Assembly (NCBI RefSeq): GCF_018408855.1
Contig: NZ_AP024326.1
Coordinates: forward strand, 558,001 to 622,000
Direction of reading: 5' to 3'
DNA: 64,000 nt
From: Caballeronia sp. NK8
GTDB lineage: Bacteria; Pseudomonadota; Gammaproteobacteria; Burkholderiales; Burkholderiaceae
The position numbers were made by a program, and so were the translations under genes. Under the pieces are notes generated by a model, which was given only the letters and a program-made list of their open reading frames with translations, was not told the origin of the DNA and searched no databases. Numbering within the stretch: position 1 is the first letter of the stretch; every line of letters starts with the position of its first letter. Positions 49,641 to 59,934 of the stretch are shown piece by piece.

Positions 49641-50567
49641 TCAAGACGCCGTGCGCTCCCGCTGGACCATTTCCGCGATCCGTTGCAGCGACGCGACCGT
49701 ATGGCGAACGGGGGGCAGTAACTCGTTTTCCAAGCGTGCCGAAATCCGTTGGATTTCCAGCGTTCGTTCGATCTCGATCGGGGTTTTCAGGTTGTCCTCC
49801 GCTACCCCGTCGCCCGCCCAGCAGCGGGAATAGCGCCGCATTCCGTCGATCTCATAGCTGTAGCGGCGCCACCACCAGCACTCGCGCTGATCGCCCGTGT
49901 CCCGGCATCCACCTGCCTCACGCTCTGAGGCGACAGGACCGACGTGAGCCGCCTTGAGCATCACGAGCGTATCGATCGCGGCATGCCCTGTACGGGCGGC
50001 CATGGCTGCACATGCGCTTACATCCCTGGCATCTGCCACCTCGCCGCTTCGAAGCGCCTGTTCCTGCAGAGAACATAGACGCAGCAAAACGCCAAGCAAG
50101 TAGGCCTCGATGGCGACGGCAAAACCGTGGTCCAACGTTTGCAGGCTGCCCACGGGAAATGTCTCGTTGTCGAGAATAATCCTGAGCATCCTTTCCTTGC
50201 CCTCGGGTGACTGTTCATATCGGACCGCAAATGCGAGGAACGTTCGAAGATCATTGACGAGCGCGTCGATCGCCTCACCCTCCGGCACACATCTGACGTG
50301 CACGCCGATTTCAAACACGAGTTCGTGCACCAGTGCAGCGGCGCTGTCCGCATTCAGTCTGTCTGCTCGCTTTAGGCTGCGCATACCCTCTTCACGATGC
50401 AAGCCTTCCCCGATGAGCCACGCTTCCGCGCAAGCCGACGCCCACGTCGAGGGCACCAGCACCGTGACAGACGTGCCGGGAGAAGCGCCATGCACATTGA
50501 GATAGGTGACGTGATTTCCGTCTTGCGCGCGGAAGTGTTTCAGGGTCGAGGGGTTGCCTTCACTCAT
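49641..50567 (-). CDS. Hypothetical protein of the low-oxygen cluster
   Basis: The 308-residue protein starts MSEGNPSTLKHFRAQDGNHV after GGAGG with 8-base spacing. It has an N-terminal beta part (YLNVHGASPGTSVTVLVPST), a central helical part (ALVNDLRTFLAFAVRYEQSP) and a C-terminal helix (ISARLENELLPPVRHTVASL). It looks soluble. No known family is recognised. The FNR/ANR-like box at 50719-50732 lies 152 bases upstream. Confidence 0.65.
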   Translation of the reverse strand: MSEGNPSTLKHFRAQDGNHVTYLNVHGASPGTSVTVLVPSTWASACAEAWLIGEGLHREEGMRSLKRADRLNADSAAALVHELVFEIGVHVRCVPEGEAIDALVNDLRTFLAFAVRYEQSPEGKERMLRIILDNETFPVGSLQTLDHGFAVAIEAYLLGVLLRLCSLQEQALRSGEVADARDVSACAAMAARTGHAAIDTLVMLKAAHVGPVASEREAGGCRDTGDQRECWWWRRYSYEIDGMRRYSRCWAGDGVAEDNLKTPIEIERTLEIQRISARLENELLPPVRHTVASLQRIAEMVQRERTAS

Positions 50568-50718
50568 CTTTCGCTTCCTCCAAGAAGAACCGATATTCGT
50601 TTTCGCCTTGGACAGTCGTGCAACCAGATTACCGCCGTCGAGCCGGACACATTTGATACGGATCAATTGCAAGGCGCGTCGAGGCACAGGACTCAGGCGT
50701 CTCGCATCGGACGTCCGC

Positions 50719-50732
50719 TTGATGCAAGTCAA
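50719..50732. promoter_or_regulatory. FNR/ANR-like box
   Basis: TTGATGCAAGTCAA matches TTGAT-N4-ATCAA except one base. It lies in the divergent gap between the hypothetical gene at 50567 (minus) and the groEL remnant (plus). Confidence 0.55.
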
Positions 50733-50819
50733 ACCTTCCGATGCGCCTCGGCCTGCCGTCGCAAATTCAGGCGTAGTCGTAGCAAACGCCATCTAGCTGG
50801 TCGATCGACATTAGCTCTA

Positions 50820-51540
50820 TTGCGCATTGCGGCCGGTGCTCGGGGCCGTCAATGGAAGGGGCTAGCCGCCCTGACCGTTGCCAACAAAGTCGAAGGCGAA
50901 GCGCTTGCGTCCCTGGTCATCAATAATGTGCGCGGCACACTAGGTCATGTGCGATCTGCTCGCCCGCCTTCGGCGACGCGCGCGGCGAACAGCTCGCCGC
51001 TCTCGGCAACGCGCGGCGCGTCGAGTGGGTCGTGAAAAAGCGATTCTCATCGCGGCAAACGGATGGACATGCTGTGGCGGACCGCGGCGTTGGCCTCAGA
51101 ACGCGTCTTGAAGATGCGAAAACGAAATACGAACGCGAGGCGCTCGATCAGCGCCAAGCCAAACTCTCGGGTGGCGCAGCCGTTATCCGGGTCGGCGCCG
51201 CCACCGAAACGGGATTGCGCGAGCGAAAGAGCGGCTTCGAGGACGCGTTTCATGCAACACGCGCAACGGTGGAGGAAGGCATCGAGGTAAGCGGCGGTGT
51301 GGCGCTATTACGAACGCGTTCCGCTCTCATGCCGCGTGACGACGAATCGGCTACGTGGCGAACTGGTGCGGACATCGTCCGCGAGTCGCTGGCCGCGCCG
51401 CTATGCAGATCGCCCAGAACACCGGAGCCGATGCACTACCATTGAATGTGACACGGTCGGCACTTTAAAACGCGATACCGGTCGCCTCACTGCGGATGAC
51501 GATCGATCGCATGGTCGCGCAGCAACCGGCGCTCGCGACA
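50820..51540 (+). pseudogene. groEL: groEL (60-kDa chaperonin) remnant
   Basis: Fragments of the GroEL apical and equatorial region occur in order on the plus strand: VANKVEGEALASLVINNVRG, then (frame from 51032) REALDQRQAKLSGGAAVIRV, VGAATETGLRERKSGFEDAF, HATRATVEEGIEVSGGVALL and DIVRESLAAPL. Frame changes give QIAQNTGAD and VTRSAL, a TAA, then NAIPVASLRMTIDRMVAQQP. The N-terminal third and the first part of the apical domain are missing and no groES is upstream. It is a dead copy, probably once part of the low-oxygen stress cluster. Confidence 0.85.
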
Positions 51541-51768
51541 TCGAAGCTTGCGACCAGCGTGCCAAGTTATCTCAGCGTGGAGTTTTGAGCACGCCGCTCG
51601 GAGCCGCGGCCAGCAACAATCGAATCGAGAACGTGACGGCACGATTCATCGCACTGTCAAGGTCGCTTTCGCCGGTTCATTCTTTCCGCCCGAGGCCGCG
51701 CGGAACTTCAACGCGCCAAGCGTGCGCGAACTCGATGAAGATGCGTCACTGTGGTTATGCACCGTGCG

Positions 51769-52245
51769 CTAAGGCTCGGCCGAGGCGCTGCAGCGCGGGC
51801 AACGACGAGCGGCCGTCGATACAGGCGTGTCCGGCATCAGCACGTTCAATTGCACGCCCCCACGAGGCGGCACCGTCACCAGGCGGTTGACGTCCGCCCC
51901 ACCTCGGTTCACGACAATGCGGTAGCGGCCTGCGGGCAGCATGATGAAAAGGAACGGGCCATCGGTACGGGCATGCAGCATCGGGCGACCAGCATCGGTC
52001 GCAACCGTCACATCGACGTCGGAAAGATAGCTGCCTGAAGGCGTTGCAAAAGTCAGGCGCAGGCTGTATCGAGGCGCAGCTGCCTGGAATGCTTTCGCTT
52101 CGTCGATGCCAACCCCGCCTGTAACGAACAGCATGCCGTCGCGGCTGACGGGCTCCGGCAAGGGTTGAGATAAGGCCGTGTGCGCGCCGAAGAGAAGCGC
52201 GATACCGAGCGATGTGCGAAGAATCGGACGATCGACGATACGCAT
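51769..52245 (-). CDS. Exported beta-sandwich (carboxypeptidase-regulatory-like) protein
   Basis: The 158-residue protein has a signal peptide (RPILRTSLGIALLFGAHTAL, cleavage after LSQ) and a small beta-sandwich: YSLRLTFATPSGSYLSDVDV, MLHARTDGPFLFIMLPAGRY, IVVNRGGADVNRLVTVPPRG. The AGRYRIVV pattern resembles carboxypeptidase-regulatory-like domains of periplasmic proteins. The C-terminus ends with CPRCSASAEP. An FNR/ANR-like box lies 79 bases upstream. Function is unknown. Confidence 0.75.
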   Translation of the reverse strand: MRIVDRPILRTSLGIALLFGAHTALSQPLPEPVSRDGMLFVTGGVGIDEAKAFQAAAPRYSLRLTFATPSGSYLSDVDVTVATDAGRPMLHARTDGPFLFIMLPAGRYRIVVNRGGADVNRLVTVPPRGGVQLNVLMPDTPVSTAARRCPRCSASAEP

Positions 52246-52323
52246 GTTTGAGCCTCCAGATTCGCATGAAGAGATGGCGAAGGGTCGGTGAATCTAAACA
52301 TCCGTCGCACTCACGCGATTCGG

Positions 52324-52337
52324 TTGACCCAGGTCAA
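52324..52337. promoter_or_regulatory. FNR/ANR-like box
   Basis: TTGACCCAGGTCAA is a perfect TTGAC-N4-GTCAA palindrome, two symmetric changes from the classical FNR site. It lies upstream of the exported protein gene at 52245 (minus strand). Confidence 0.55.
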
Positions 52338-52363
52338 GCGGACAGCACTTCCAATGCGCGGCA

Positions 52364-53548
52364 TCACATCGCACGATGCGTCGGGGCCGGCCGCTCCCGC
52401 ACCGGGTCGCGACATCGTCGCGCTCCTAGGCGCATCATCGCGCGCGCAGCACTCGTCGGACGATGTTGGTCAAGGTGTAACGAGCGGCGCGACATGGACT
52501 TCGTGAGGTCAACTTCGCTGCGCGTCCCATCGTTCTGCGCAGCGTGTATCCGTTCATCCCATAGGATGCGCAGCATTTCCGCCACGAGCGGGCCCGCGAA
52601 CAACCCGATCAGTCCGAACGCGGCAACACCTCCGATGATACTGAGCAACGCGATGGCGAACAGCATGCGCACCGCATTGACGATGACCACCATCCGGATG
52701 ACATTGTCGATCGAGCTGACGGCCAGCGCGCCCCACAGCAGCAGGCCGATGCCGCCCCATGGATTTGCATCCATGAGCAGGGCGACTCCGGTGGGCAGCC
52801 AGACGAGGAGCGCGCCGAATGGCACGAGCGCCGCAAGTGCTGTCAGCAACGTCAGCAAGAGCGGTTCATCGACGCCTGCCGCCCAGTAGCCCACGCCAGC
52901 GCACGCCGCTTGCCCGACCGCAGTAACCGGGACGCCGATGAGCACCGCACGCGTAACGCTGCGAAATGCCACGACGTAAGCATCGAGTCTCGGACCGATG
53001 AGCGGTTCCAATACTCCACGTACCTTCACAATCAGCGATTCGCCGTGCCGATAGGTGAAGTAAAGCGCAATGAAAGTGAAGCCGAACAGCAGCGCATTGC
53101 GGCCCGCCTTCGACATGACGCTTAGCCATTCGTCGCCTGGAAATGCGAGATCTTTCCGCAAGGCTGGCGCTTCGCGTATCAGCTCGGATAGTTTCGCGCC
53201 GACGACCGGAAGGTCCGCGACGACTGATGCAAGCCGCTTCGGCTCTCCGCCACTCCATGCGACGAGTCGATTGGCTAACTCGGCGACCTCGCGCGCCAAC
53301 GGCACCGCAATGGCAATCGTCAACCCGGCGATGACCAGTGCGACCGAGACGGTCATCATCAGCGCGCTCAACGACGCACCTCCACGCAGGCCCTTGCGGA
53401 TGACCATGTACAGGGGCCACGTTGCATAGGCAAGAATGAACGCCCACAGTACACGGGCGATGAAGGGGCGAACGAGCAGTGCCCCCAGCGCGAGAATAAC
53501 GATGGGAGCAAGCCACGATGCATTCGACGCAGATGTTCGCTCTTTCAA
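52364..53548 (-). CDS. AI-2E-family transporter (YdiK/PerM-like)
   Basis: The 394-residue protein has about eight hydrophobic helices, including FIARVLWAFILAYATWPLYM and LLLTLLTALAALVPFGALLV, and the family block SSIDNVIRMVVIVNAVRMLF. Family members export small signals or ions; few are characterised. The last 45 residues (after RILWDERIHAAQ) are hydrophilic and unlike the family. The start codon appears to be TTG (53548). It follows the broken P-type ATPase by 12 bases on the same strand. Confidence 0.87.
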   Translation of the reverse strand: MKERTSASNASWLAPIVILALGALLVRPFIARVLWAFILAYATWPLYMVIRKGLRGGASLSALMMTVSVALVIAGLTIAIAVPLAREVAELANRLVAWSGGEPKRLASVVADLPVVGAKLSELIREAPALRKDLAFPGDEWLSVMSKAGRNALLFGFTFIALYFTYRHGESLIVKVRGVLEPLIGPRLDAYVVAFRSVTRAVLIGVPVTAVGQAACAGVGYWAAGVDEPLLLTLLTALAALVPFGALLVWLPTGVALLMDANPWGGIGLLLWGALAVSSIDNVIRMVVIVNAVRMLFAIALLSIIGGVAAFGLIGLFAGPLVAEMLRILWDERIHAAQNDGTRSEVDLTKSMSRRSLHLDQHRPTSAARAMMRLGARRCRDPVRERPAPTHRAM

Positions 53549-53560
53549 TTTGCTATCGCC

Positions 53561-56253
53561 CTATAGAATCGGCTGGTCGTGCTGAGACACGTCTTGGCTG
53601 TTCCATCGAAACAGCCCGTGACGCACCGCGTATTTTTCTCCCTCCACCAGCACGAATATGCCGCAGGACAGTGCAAGCGCACCGGCCAAATGCCATGCAT
53701 CGAGCGGAGCGGTCCCTGGGACATCATTCATGAACGGCACATAGATGGTCGCTATCTGCAACGTGATCGTCAATGCAACGGCTCCGGCAAGCGGCCGATT
53801 GGAGAACAGGCCGAGTTCGAAAGTCGACCTGCGCGCCGACCGGATGGCCATGACATGTCCCATTTGCGAGAGCGACAGCACCACGAAGGTCATGGTTTGC
53901 CACTGCGACTGATCCGCCCTTCAAAGCATAGGCTTGCGTGGCCAGCGTCACGCCCGACATGGCGATCGATACCCATACGATCTGCTGCCCACATCCGCGC
54001 CGCAAAAAGAGTCTCGCCCGTTGCGCGGGGCGAGCGACGCATGACGTCGGGCTCCGCGGGTTCTGCGGCAAGCGCCAGTCCAGGCAAACCGTCGGTAACA
54101 AGATTGATCCAGAGAATCTGGATCGGAAGCAACGGCAGCGGCAAGCCCAGGAACGGTGCTACTGCGACGACGCAGAGTTCCGCAGTGTTGCATGTCAATG
54201 CATAGCGGACAAATTTCCTGATGTTGTCATAGATGCGCCGCCCTTCCTTGATGCCGGCGACGATCGTGCTGAAATCATCGTCGAGCAGCACAATGCTCGC
54301 TGCCTCCCGGGCCACGTCCGTGCCGCGCATACCCATCGCCACCCCGATGCCGGCGCGGGTCAGCGCAGGCGCGTCGTTGATGCCGTCGCCCGTGACCGCC
54401 ACGCAATGCCCTCGCGCCTGCAACGCCTGCACAATCCGAATCTTCTGCGACGGATCGAGCCGCGCAAATACACCGATGCTCCCGATCTTTTGAGCCAGTG
54501 CTTCATCCGACAACGTTTCGAGTTCGGGGCCGGTCAGAACCGACCGGTCGTCGGCGACGATACCGAGCGACCGTGCGATCGCTCGTGCGGTGACAGGGTG
54601 ATCGCCGGTGATCATTACAGGTACGATGCCGGCGGCCTTGCACACATCGACGGCGTGCCGGGCATTCGGGCGCGGAGGGTCCTGCATACCGACAAACCCG
54701 AGGAGTGTATGACCGGTCTCGACCAATTCTGCGTCACGATCGATCAGCGGTGACGAGCGCCACTCGCGCTTCGAAACTGCCAGCACGCGCTCACCATCGG
54801 CAGCCATCAACGCCGCGATAGCCAGTCGCGCCGCCCGATCGAATGCAATCGCAGGTTCGCCGGAAGCCGAGGTGCAGCGTGCAACGATCGCCTCGGGCGC
54901 GCCCTTCATATAGGCCGTGAAGCCCTCGCTCGTCTGGTAGACGACCGTCATTCGCATGCGCTTCGAGTCGAATGGCAGTTCGATGATGCGTCTCCAGCCT
55001 TCATTGAACGTGCCAGGATCGATCGCGGCGTCGACTGCGGCGCGCCATATCGCGACTTCGGTCGGGTCACCGAGCCATCGTCCCGTGAGACGCTCACGTG
55101 CGCCAGCGTCAGAATTGCAACTCGAAACCGCGGCCGATAACAGCGGCAGCGCCTCCTGATCGAGAACTCCTCCTTCAAGCACGTGTGCCATTCGCCCGCG
55201 CCCCGACGGCGCGAAGTCGACAGCGTGCATTTCGTTGAGCGTCAGGGTTCCGGTCTTGTCGGTACAGATGTGGCTCACCGAGCCGATCGTTTCGATGGCT
55301 GACGGCTTGCGCACAAGCGCGCAACGCCGCGCCAGATTGCGTGCGCCGAGCGCAAGCATGATAGTGAGTACGGTCGGCAACGCCTCGGGGATTGCAGCCA
55401 CTGCAAGACTGATCGACGTCAGTAGCATCAGCGGAACCGATTCACCGCGCGCGATGCCCGCAGCGAAGAACCCGAGGCACATGATCGCGATGGCGATGCC
55501 CAACTGGCGTCCGAACGGCGCCAGACGCTTCTGTAGCGGTGTGCGCGGCGCCTCGACGTTCTTGAGGAGTGCAGCAATCTTGCCGAGGTCTGTTTCCATG
55601 CCCGTCGCGACGACGATTCCGGATCCGCGGCCGTAGTCGACGCTCGTGCCGATGTAGGCCATGTTGGTACGTTCGGCAAGCGAAGCATGAACGTCCGCAA
55701 GCGTCGCCACTGCCTTATCGACTGGTAACGATTCTCCTGTCAATGCGGCCTCGCTGATTTTCAGCTGCACGCACGCGGTGAGCCGCATGTCTGCGGGCAC
55801 TCTCGCACCCGCTTCGAGGAGCGCGAGATCGCCCGGCACGACCTCGCTCACGGGAACTGTCATGCGATCGCCGCCTCGAATGACCGTCGCGCGGAAAGCG
55901 CCAAGATTTCTCAGTTCTGCTAGCGCTTGTTCCGCACGCACGCTCTGGAGCGCACCGACTGCGCCGTTGAGCAACACGAGTGCAACGATCGCAAGTGCGT
56001 CCTCGACTTCTCCTGTTATGGCGCCGATTCCCGCTGCGGCAAGCAGCACGACATTGATGGTATCCGTGAACTGCGAGGCAATATGCGAGATGATCGAGCG
56101 CGATCGCTCGCGCGCGGTTTCATTCGGCCCGTGGTGGACGAGGCGCTGCGCGGCGTCACTGGAATCGAGCCCCTGGTCGAGGTCAGCCTTGAGCTCGAGC
56201 GCAACGCGTTGTGCGCTGTTCGTGTGCCAATTCTTGTTGCCGGTGACGGTCAT
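53561..56253 (-). pseudogene. PacL-like cation-transporting P-type ATPase, C-terminus frameshifted
   Basis: From [20 protein letters not shown] the P2-type ATPase is complete through the actuator TGES ([12 protein letters not shown]), [13 protein letters not shown], the phosphorylation site [17 protein letters not shown] and [10 protein letters not shown]. After [11 protein letters not shown] (about 53990) the frame changes to [20 protein letters not shown]. It changes again at about 53900 to TFVVLSLSQMGHVMAIRS and TLQIATIYVPFMNDVPGTAP, ending at 53561. The last four membrane helices are thus in other frames. PacL-like pumps move calcium or other cations. They are frequent in low-oxygen clusters. 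Confidence 0.85.
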
Positions 56254-56367
56254 GCAGTTTCATCCGATCACGTTTCCCAAAAACTCCGGCAGCATGCGCG
56301 CGGCATGGCACAGCGGCGTTTGCGTGTACTTTCATCCATCATCCTGCGTTCGAAAGCAGCACCGGGT

Positions 56368-56381
56368 CTGATTTAGATCAA
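56368..56381. promoter_or_regulatory. FNR/ANR-like box
   Basis: CTGATTTAGATCAA matches the FNR/ANR site in nine of ten arm positions and is identical to the box at 61479-61492. It sits in the divergent gap between the P-type ATPase (minus) and the universal stress gene (plus), about 70 bases before the latter. Confidence 0.65.
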
Positions 56382-56443
56382 CCTCGCCGACGTGAGCGGA
56401 AGCAACATGGGCCTATTGCAAACATGAAGGGAGCGGCAAAGCG

Positions 56444-57409
56444 ATGGCCCGCTATGCGCAAATGGAAACGATCGGAAATTCGGCCGAAGCCTATCGGCCG
56501 CGACGGGTACTTATCGCCCTTGACGCTTCTCCTGCTTCGGAAAACGCGCTTCGCTACGCATGCAGGTTCGTCTCTCCTGGAATGCTCGTGCGTCTTGTCA
56601 GCGTGGTCGAGAACCCGCAAGTCCCGCTGCCCCTTCCGGACAGAATCCCGCTTTCGCTCGACGCTGTGCGCAGCGATCTGGCCAAGAGAGGGCGCGAAAT
56701 GCTTTGTCGCGCCCAGGAAGTATTTGCCGAGTTCGGACTTCAAGCAGAAACCGAGCTCATAGAATTATCGAAGCACGCTGGGGACGTCTTGCATGCAATC
56801 GCTGAGGTAGCGGAGAAATGGAATGCGGATCTGTTGGTCATCGGTGCGCGTCAGCATCACGGATTGTTGCGCTGGATCGAAGGCAACGTAGCCGAGCCCT
56901 TGACCGCCCACGTCAAGCTGCCTTTATTGATCGTTCCAGAGTGTTTCCCAACGACAGATGAGCGAGGTCCACGACGCATCCTCTTCGCTGTCGACGGCAG
57001 TACTGAGGTCGTCCCGGCCCTTCAGGTCGGTGCGACGTTCGCGACGTCGGAAACTAGCATAAAGACGATCTATGTTATCGACAAGGCTACGCGTTTCAGC
57101 AATCCCCTGCCTTTTGCCTTGTTCGAAGAAGCGTTCATGGAAGAAGGCAAGTCGGCCATCGCGATCGCGCGCCGCGTGCTCGGTCACGTTCCCGGAGAGA
57201 AAGTCGCCGAGATCCTGAGCACCCGCGAGTGCAGGGACGATATCGCCCATACGATCGTGCGGGAAGCAAATGCATGGCGTGCCGACCTGCTCGTCATGGG
57301 CACGCATGGCCGGCGCGGCGCCGCGCGCTGGTTACTTGGGAGTGTTGCGCGCCGCGTGGTAGGCATCACGTCCACACCGCTTCTGCTAGTCAACTCCGCG
57401 TTCGGCTGA
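56444..57409 (+). CDS. Tandem-domain universal stress protein
   Basis: The 321-residue protein has two UspA domains. Domain 1 starts RRVLIALDASPASENALRYA and ends ADLLVIGARQHHGLLRWIEG. Domain 2 starts RRILFAVDGSTEVVPALQVG and ends LLVMGTHGRRGAARWLLGSV. The second carries the ATP-binding G-2x-G-9x-G(S/T) pattern (GTHGRRGAARWLLGSV); the first is less complete. Such proteins protect cells during starvation and oxygen limitation. GGGAG lies before the ATG. The upstream FNR/ANR-like box suggests low-oxygen induction. Confidence 0.92.
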   Translation: MARYAQMETIGNSAEAYRPRRVLIALDASPASENALRYACRFVSPGMLVRLVSVVENPQVPLPLPDRIPLSLDAVRSDLAKRGREMLCRAQEVFAEFGLQAETELIELSKHAGDVLHAIAEVAEKWNADLLVIGARQHHGLLRWIEGNVAEPLTAHVKLPLLIVPECFPTTDERGPRRILFAVDGSTEVVPALQVGATFATSETSIKTIYVIDKATRFSNPLPFALFEEAFMEEGKSAIAIARRVLGHVPGEKVAEILSTRECRDDIAHTIVREANAWRADLLVMGTHGRRGAARWLLGSVARRVVGITSTPLLLVNSAFG

Positions 57410-57442
57410 GAGAACGCTCGCATCGCAATGCTGCATGAATAT

Positions 57443-59734
57443 TCAGGCGCTGTCATCGAGTGTATGAAAAAGTTCGTCTTCCTGTGCGCAGTGCAGTCGA
57501 ACAACGGCATCGAGGACGTACAGCAGTCGCTGCAACTCTTGCACGCCCTGTTCGTCCGGTCCGTCTGCCGGAAGATCCGCCGCTATTCGTTGTAACACGT
57601 GAATCGTGCGAAAGATCACCGCGTGAGTACCGCTCATCGCCGCCATGGGATCTTCTCCGCCGAGCCGCCTGGCGAGATCGGGATACAGACGGATATCGTC
57701 CTCCTTCTCATGCGCCAGCAGAACACGCACCACGAGTTCGTTGATTCTTTCCAGCTCCGTCGCGACTGATTGCCTCGGAAGCGCCGGCAACCCTTCAGCG
57801 AGACGCCTGATTTCGCTCAATACTGGTTCGAGTCCGAGGTGGGCTGCATGCAAGCGATCCACCTCGCCATGCGGCAGCACGTGCTGGCGCGACCTGGGTT
57901 TGATGTGCAGGACGCGAAGTGCGTTTCCGATCACGGCAACGTCTATCACTTCTTGTAATACAGCGCCGAAGGGGGGGCTCAGGTAACCGATCGCGGCCAC
58001 GATCATGGCCGCAATCGACAATCCCATGCCCGCCGCCGCACTTTGTATGGCGATGTGCTGGCATCGTCTTGCGATTTCCAGGCCCTCCACGAGTCGGTCG
58101 AGCCGATCGGTCAGCAGCACAATGTCGGCAGCCTGCGCGGAGGCTGCGGCACCGCGTGCGCCCATTGCGATGCCGATATCGGCGGCAGCGAGCGCGGGGG
58201 CATCGTTGACGCCGTCGCCAACCATGGCGACCACGCCCTCCGCGCGTGCAGACCGGATCAGAGAGAGTTTGTCGGCGGGCGTCTGTTCGGAGTGAACTTC
58301 ATCCACGCCCAGACTCGCGCCGACGCATTCCGCAACATCTTTCCGGTCGCCCGTCAACATGACAATTCGTCGGATGCCTGCGCGTCTGAGCAAGCGCAAC
58401 GCGCGGGGCGTATCCAGCCGTATGGGATCTGCGAGCCTAAGGGCGCCGATCATGACGCCGTCCACGTCGACAAAGACGGCCGAACCATCTTCATGATTGA
58501 GATGGCGCAGGAAGGCGGCGCTCCATGGCGCCGCGTGCGCGCGGGCAACTGCATGCGAAAATGAACCGATCGCCACGGCCTTTCCTTCAACAGTTCCGGT
58601 GAGTCCCGCTCCTGGACATTCGGTGACCTGCGACGGCGCACAGAGCGAGAAACCGCGCTCACGTGCCGCCACTGTGAGCGCTTCCGCCACGACATGTGAC
58701 GACGCCTGCGCCAGGGACGCTGCCTGCTGCAACACACGTTCAGGTTCGATGCCCGGACTGCTCTCGATTGCGACGAGCCGGGCTCGCCCGCTCGTCAACG
58801 TGCCAGTCTTGTCGAAGAAGAGAATCTGTGCTCGCGCCAGACGCTCGATCGCGCCGCCGCTCTTGACCAGCATACCGCGCCTGGCGCAAGCAGACATGCC
58901 CGAAACGATCGCGACGGGCACAGCGAGTATCAGCGGGCAAGGCGTTGCGACGACCAGCACGGCAAGAGCGCGGATCATGTCGCCGGTAAAGATCCAGCAT
59001 GCGCCCGCGACAAGGAGAGTGAGCGGAACGAAAAATATCGCGTATCGGTCCGCCAGTCGTGCGGTTGGACTACGCGCCTGTTGCGCCGCTTCGACCATAC
59101 GGATGACGCCGGAGAACGTGCTATCACGGGCCGCCGCTGTTGCGATCATCTCGAACGGCGCGCCCGCGTTCAACACGCCGCTCTGAACGCGTTCGCCGGC
59201 AACTCGCGGCCGCAAGGCCGCCTCGCCAGTCAGTGCGGACTCGTCGAGTTCCGCTTCCTGCTCCAGCGTGCCGTCGACCGGGACTTGTTCTCCGGCCCGG
59301 ACAAGCAAGCGGTCTCCTGTGCGAATCGTTTCCGGATCGACCTGACGCCATTCTCCTGCTTCGTACCGGTTCCCATAGTTCGGTGCAAGCTTGAGCAACG
59401 CCGTCATCTCGGCGCCCGCGCGTGCCTGCGCGAACGCTTCGAGTGCCCTCCCCCCTGCCACCATCAGCGAGATGACTGCGGCGGTAAGGAATTCGCCGGT
59501 CGCTGCAGCGACGCCCATCGAGAGCAGCGCGAGGATATCGACGCCGGCCTCGCGCCGACGTAATGCGTGTGCAGTCGATTTGCATAAAATTGCGAACGAA
59601 GGCGCCACGCAGGCAAGCCAGAGCGCGTGCGCGATGGCGAGCCGCTCCGTTAAGAACAGACCCATTCCCACTGCAAGCCCAAACGCGGTGACGCCGACGA
59701 CGTAAAAATGAAATGAGGGCAATCTGCTCACCAT
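57443..59734 (-). CDS. P1B-5-type metal ATPase with C-terminal hemerythrin domain
   Basis: A protein of about 763 residues starts MVSRLPSFHFYVVGVTAFGL; alternative starts are an upstream GTG or TTG (to 59791). It has the P1B ATPase order: actuator TGEA (ALTGEAALRP), membrane motif VVATPCPLILAVPVA near residue 265, phosphorylation site FFDKTGTLTSG near 306 and GDGVNDAPAL. The TPC membrane motif and the C-terminal extension with hemerythrin-type ligands (HAAH, LLAHEKEDD, SGTHAVIF, LHCAQEDELF) are the marks of P1B-5 (Nia-type) ATPases, which move nickel or iron(II) out. The hemerythrin part may sense oxygen or iron. It converges on the universal stress gene. Confidence 0.9.
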   Translation of the reverse strand: MVSRLPSFHFYVVGVTAFGLAVGMGLFLTERLAIAHALWLACVAPSFAILCKSTAHALRRREAGVDILALLSMGVAAATGEFLTAAVISLMVAGGRALEAFAQARAGAEMTALLKLAPNYGNRYEAGEWRQVDPETIRTGDRLLVRAGEQVPVDGTLEQEAELDESALTGEAALRPRVAGERVQSGVLNAGAPFEMIATAAARDSTFSGVIRMVEAAQQARSPTARLADRYAIFFVPLTLLVAGACWIFTGDMIRALAVLVVATPCPLILAVPVAIVSGMSACARRGMLVKSGGAIERLARAQILFFDKTGTLTSGRARLVAIESSPGIEPERVLQQAASLAQASSHVVAEALTVAARERGFSLCAPSQVTECPGAGLTGTVEGKAVAIGSFSHAVARAHAAPWSAAFLRHLNHEDGSAVFVDVDGVMIGALRLADPIRLDTPRALRLLRRAGIRRIVMLTGDRKDVAECVGASLGVDEVHSEQTPADKLSLIRSARAEGVVAMVGDGVNDAPALAAADIGIAMGARGAAASAQAADIVLLTDRLDRLVEGLEIARRCQHIAIQSAAAGMGLSIAAMIVAAIGYLSPPFGAVLQEVIDVAVIGNALRVLHIKPRSRQHVLPHGEVDRLHAAHLGLEPVLSEIRRLAEGLPALPRQSVATELERINELVVRVLLAHEKEDDIRLYPDLARRLGGEDPMAAMSGTHAVIFRTIHVLQRIAADLPADGPDEQGVQELQRLLYVLDAVVRLHCAQEDELFHTLDDSA

Positions 59735-59934
59735 GACAATCGACACTTGCTCTCGTCGACGGGAGGGCTCAGGCGCGGTGCTTTTCTTCAAGAATGGTCA
59801 GCCGCGTGCTCAAGTGAGACGTTGGACCGTCGTATTGCGATCGTATGTCACCACGGTGAGCGTGCAAATCTGTCCAGCGTGCATGGTCACCTCGAGCCAG
59901 GCGTGAGTGGCGGGCGTGTCAGCGCGACGTTTCT

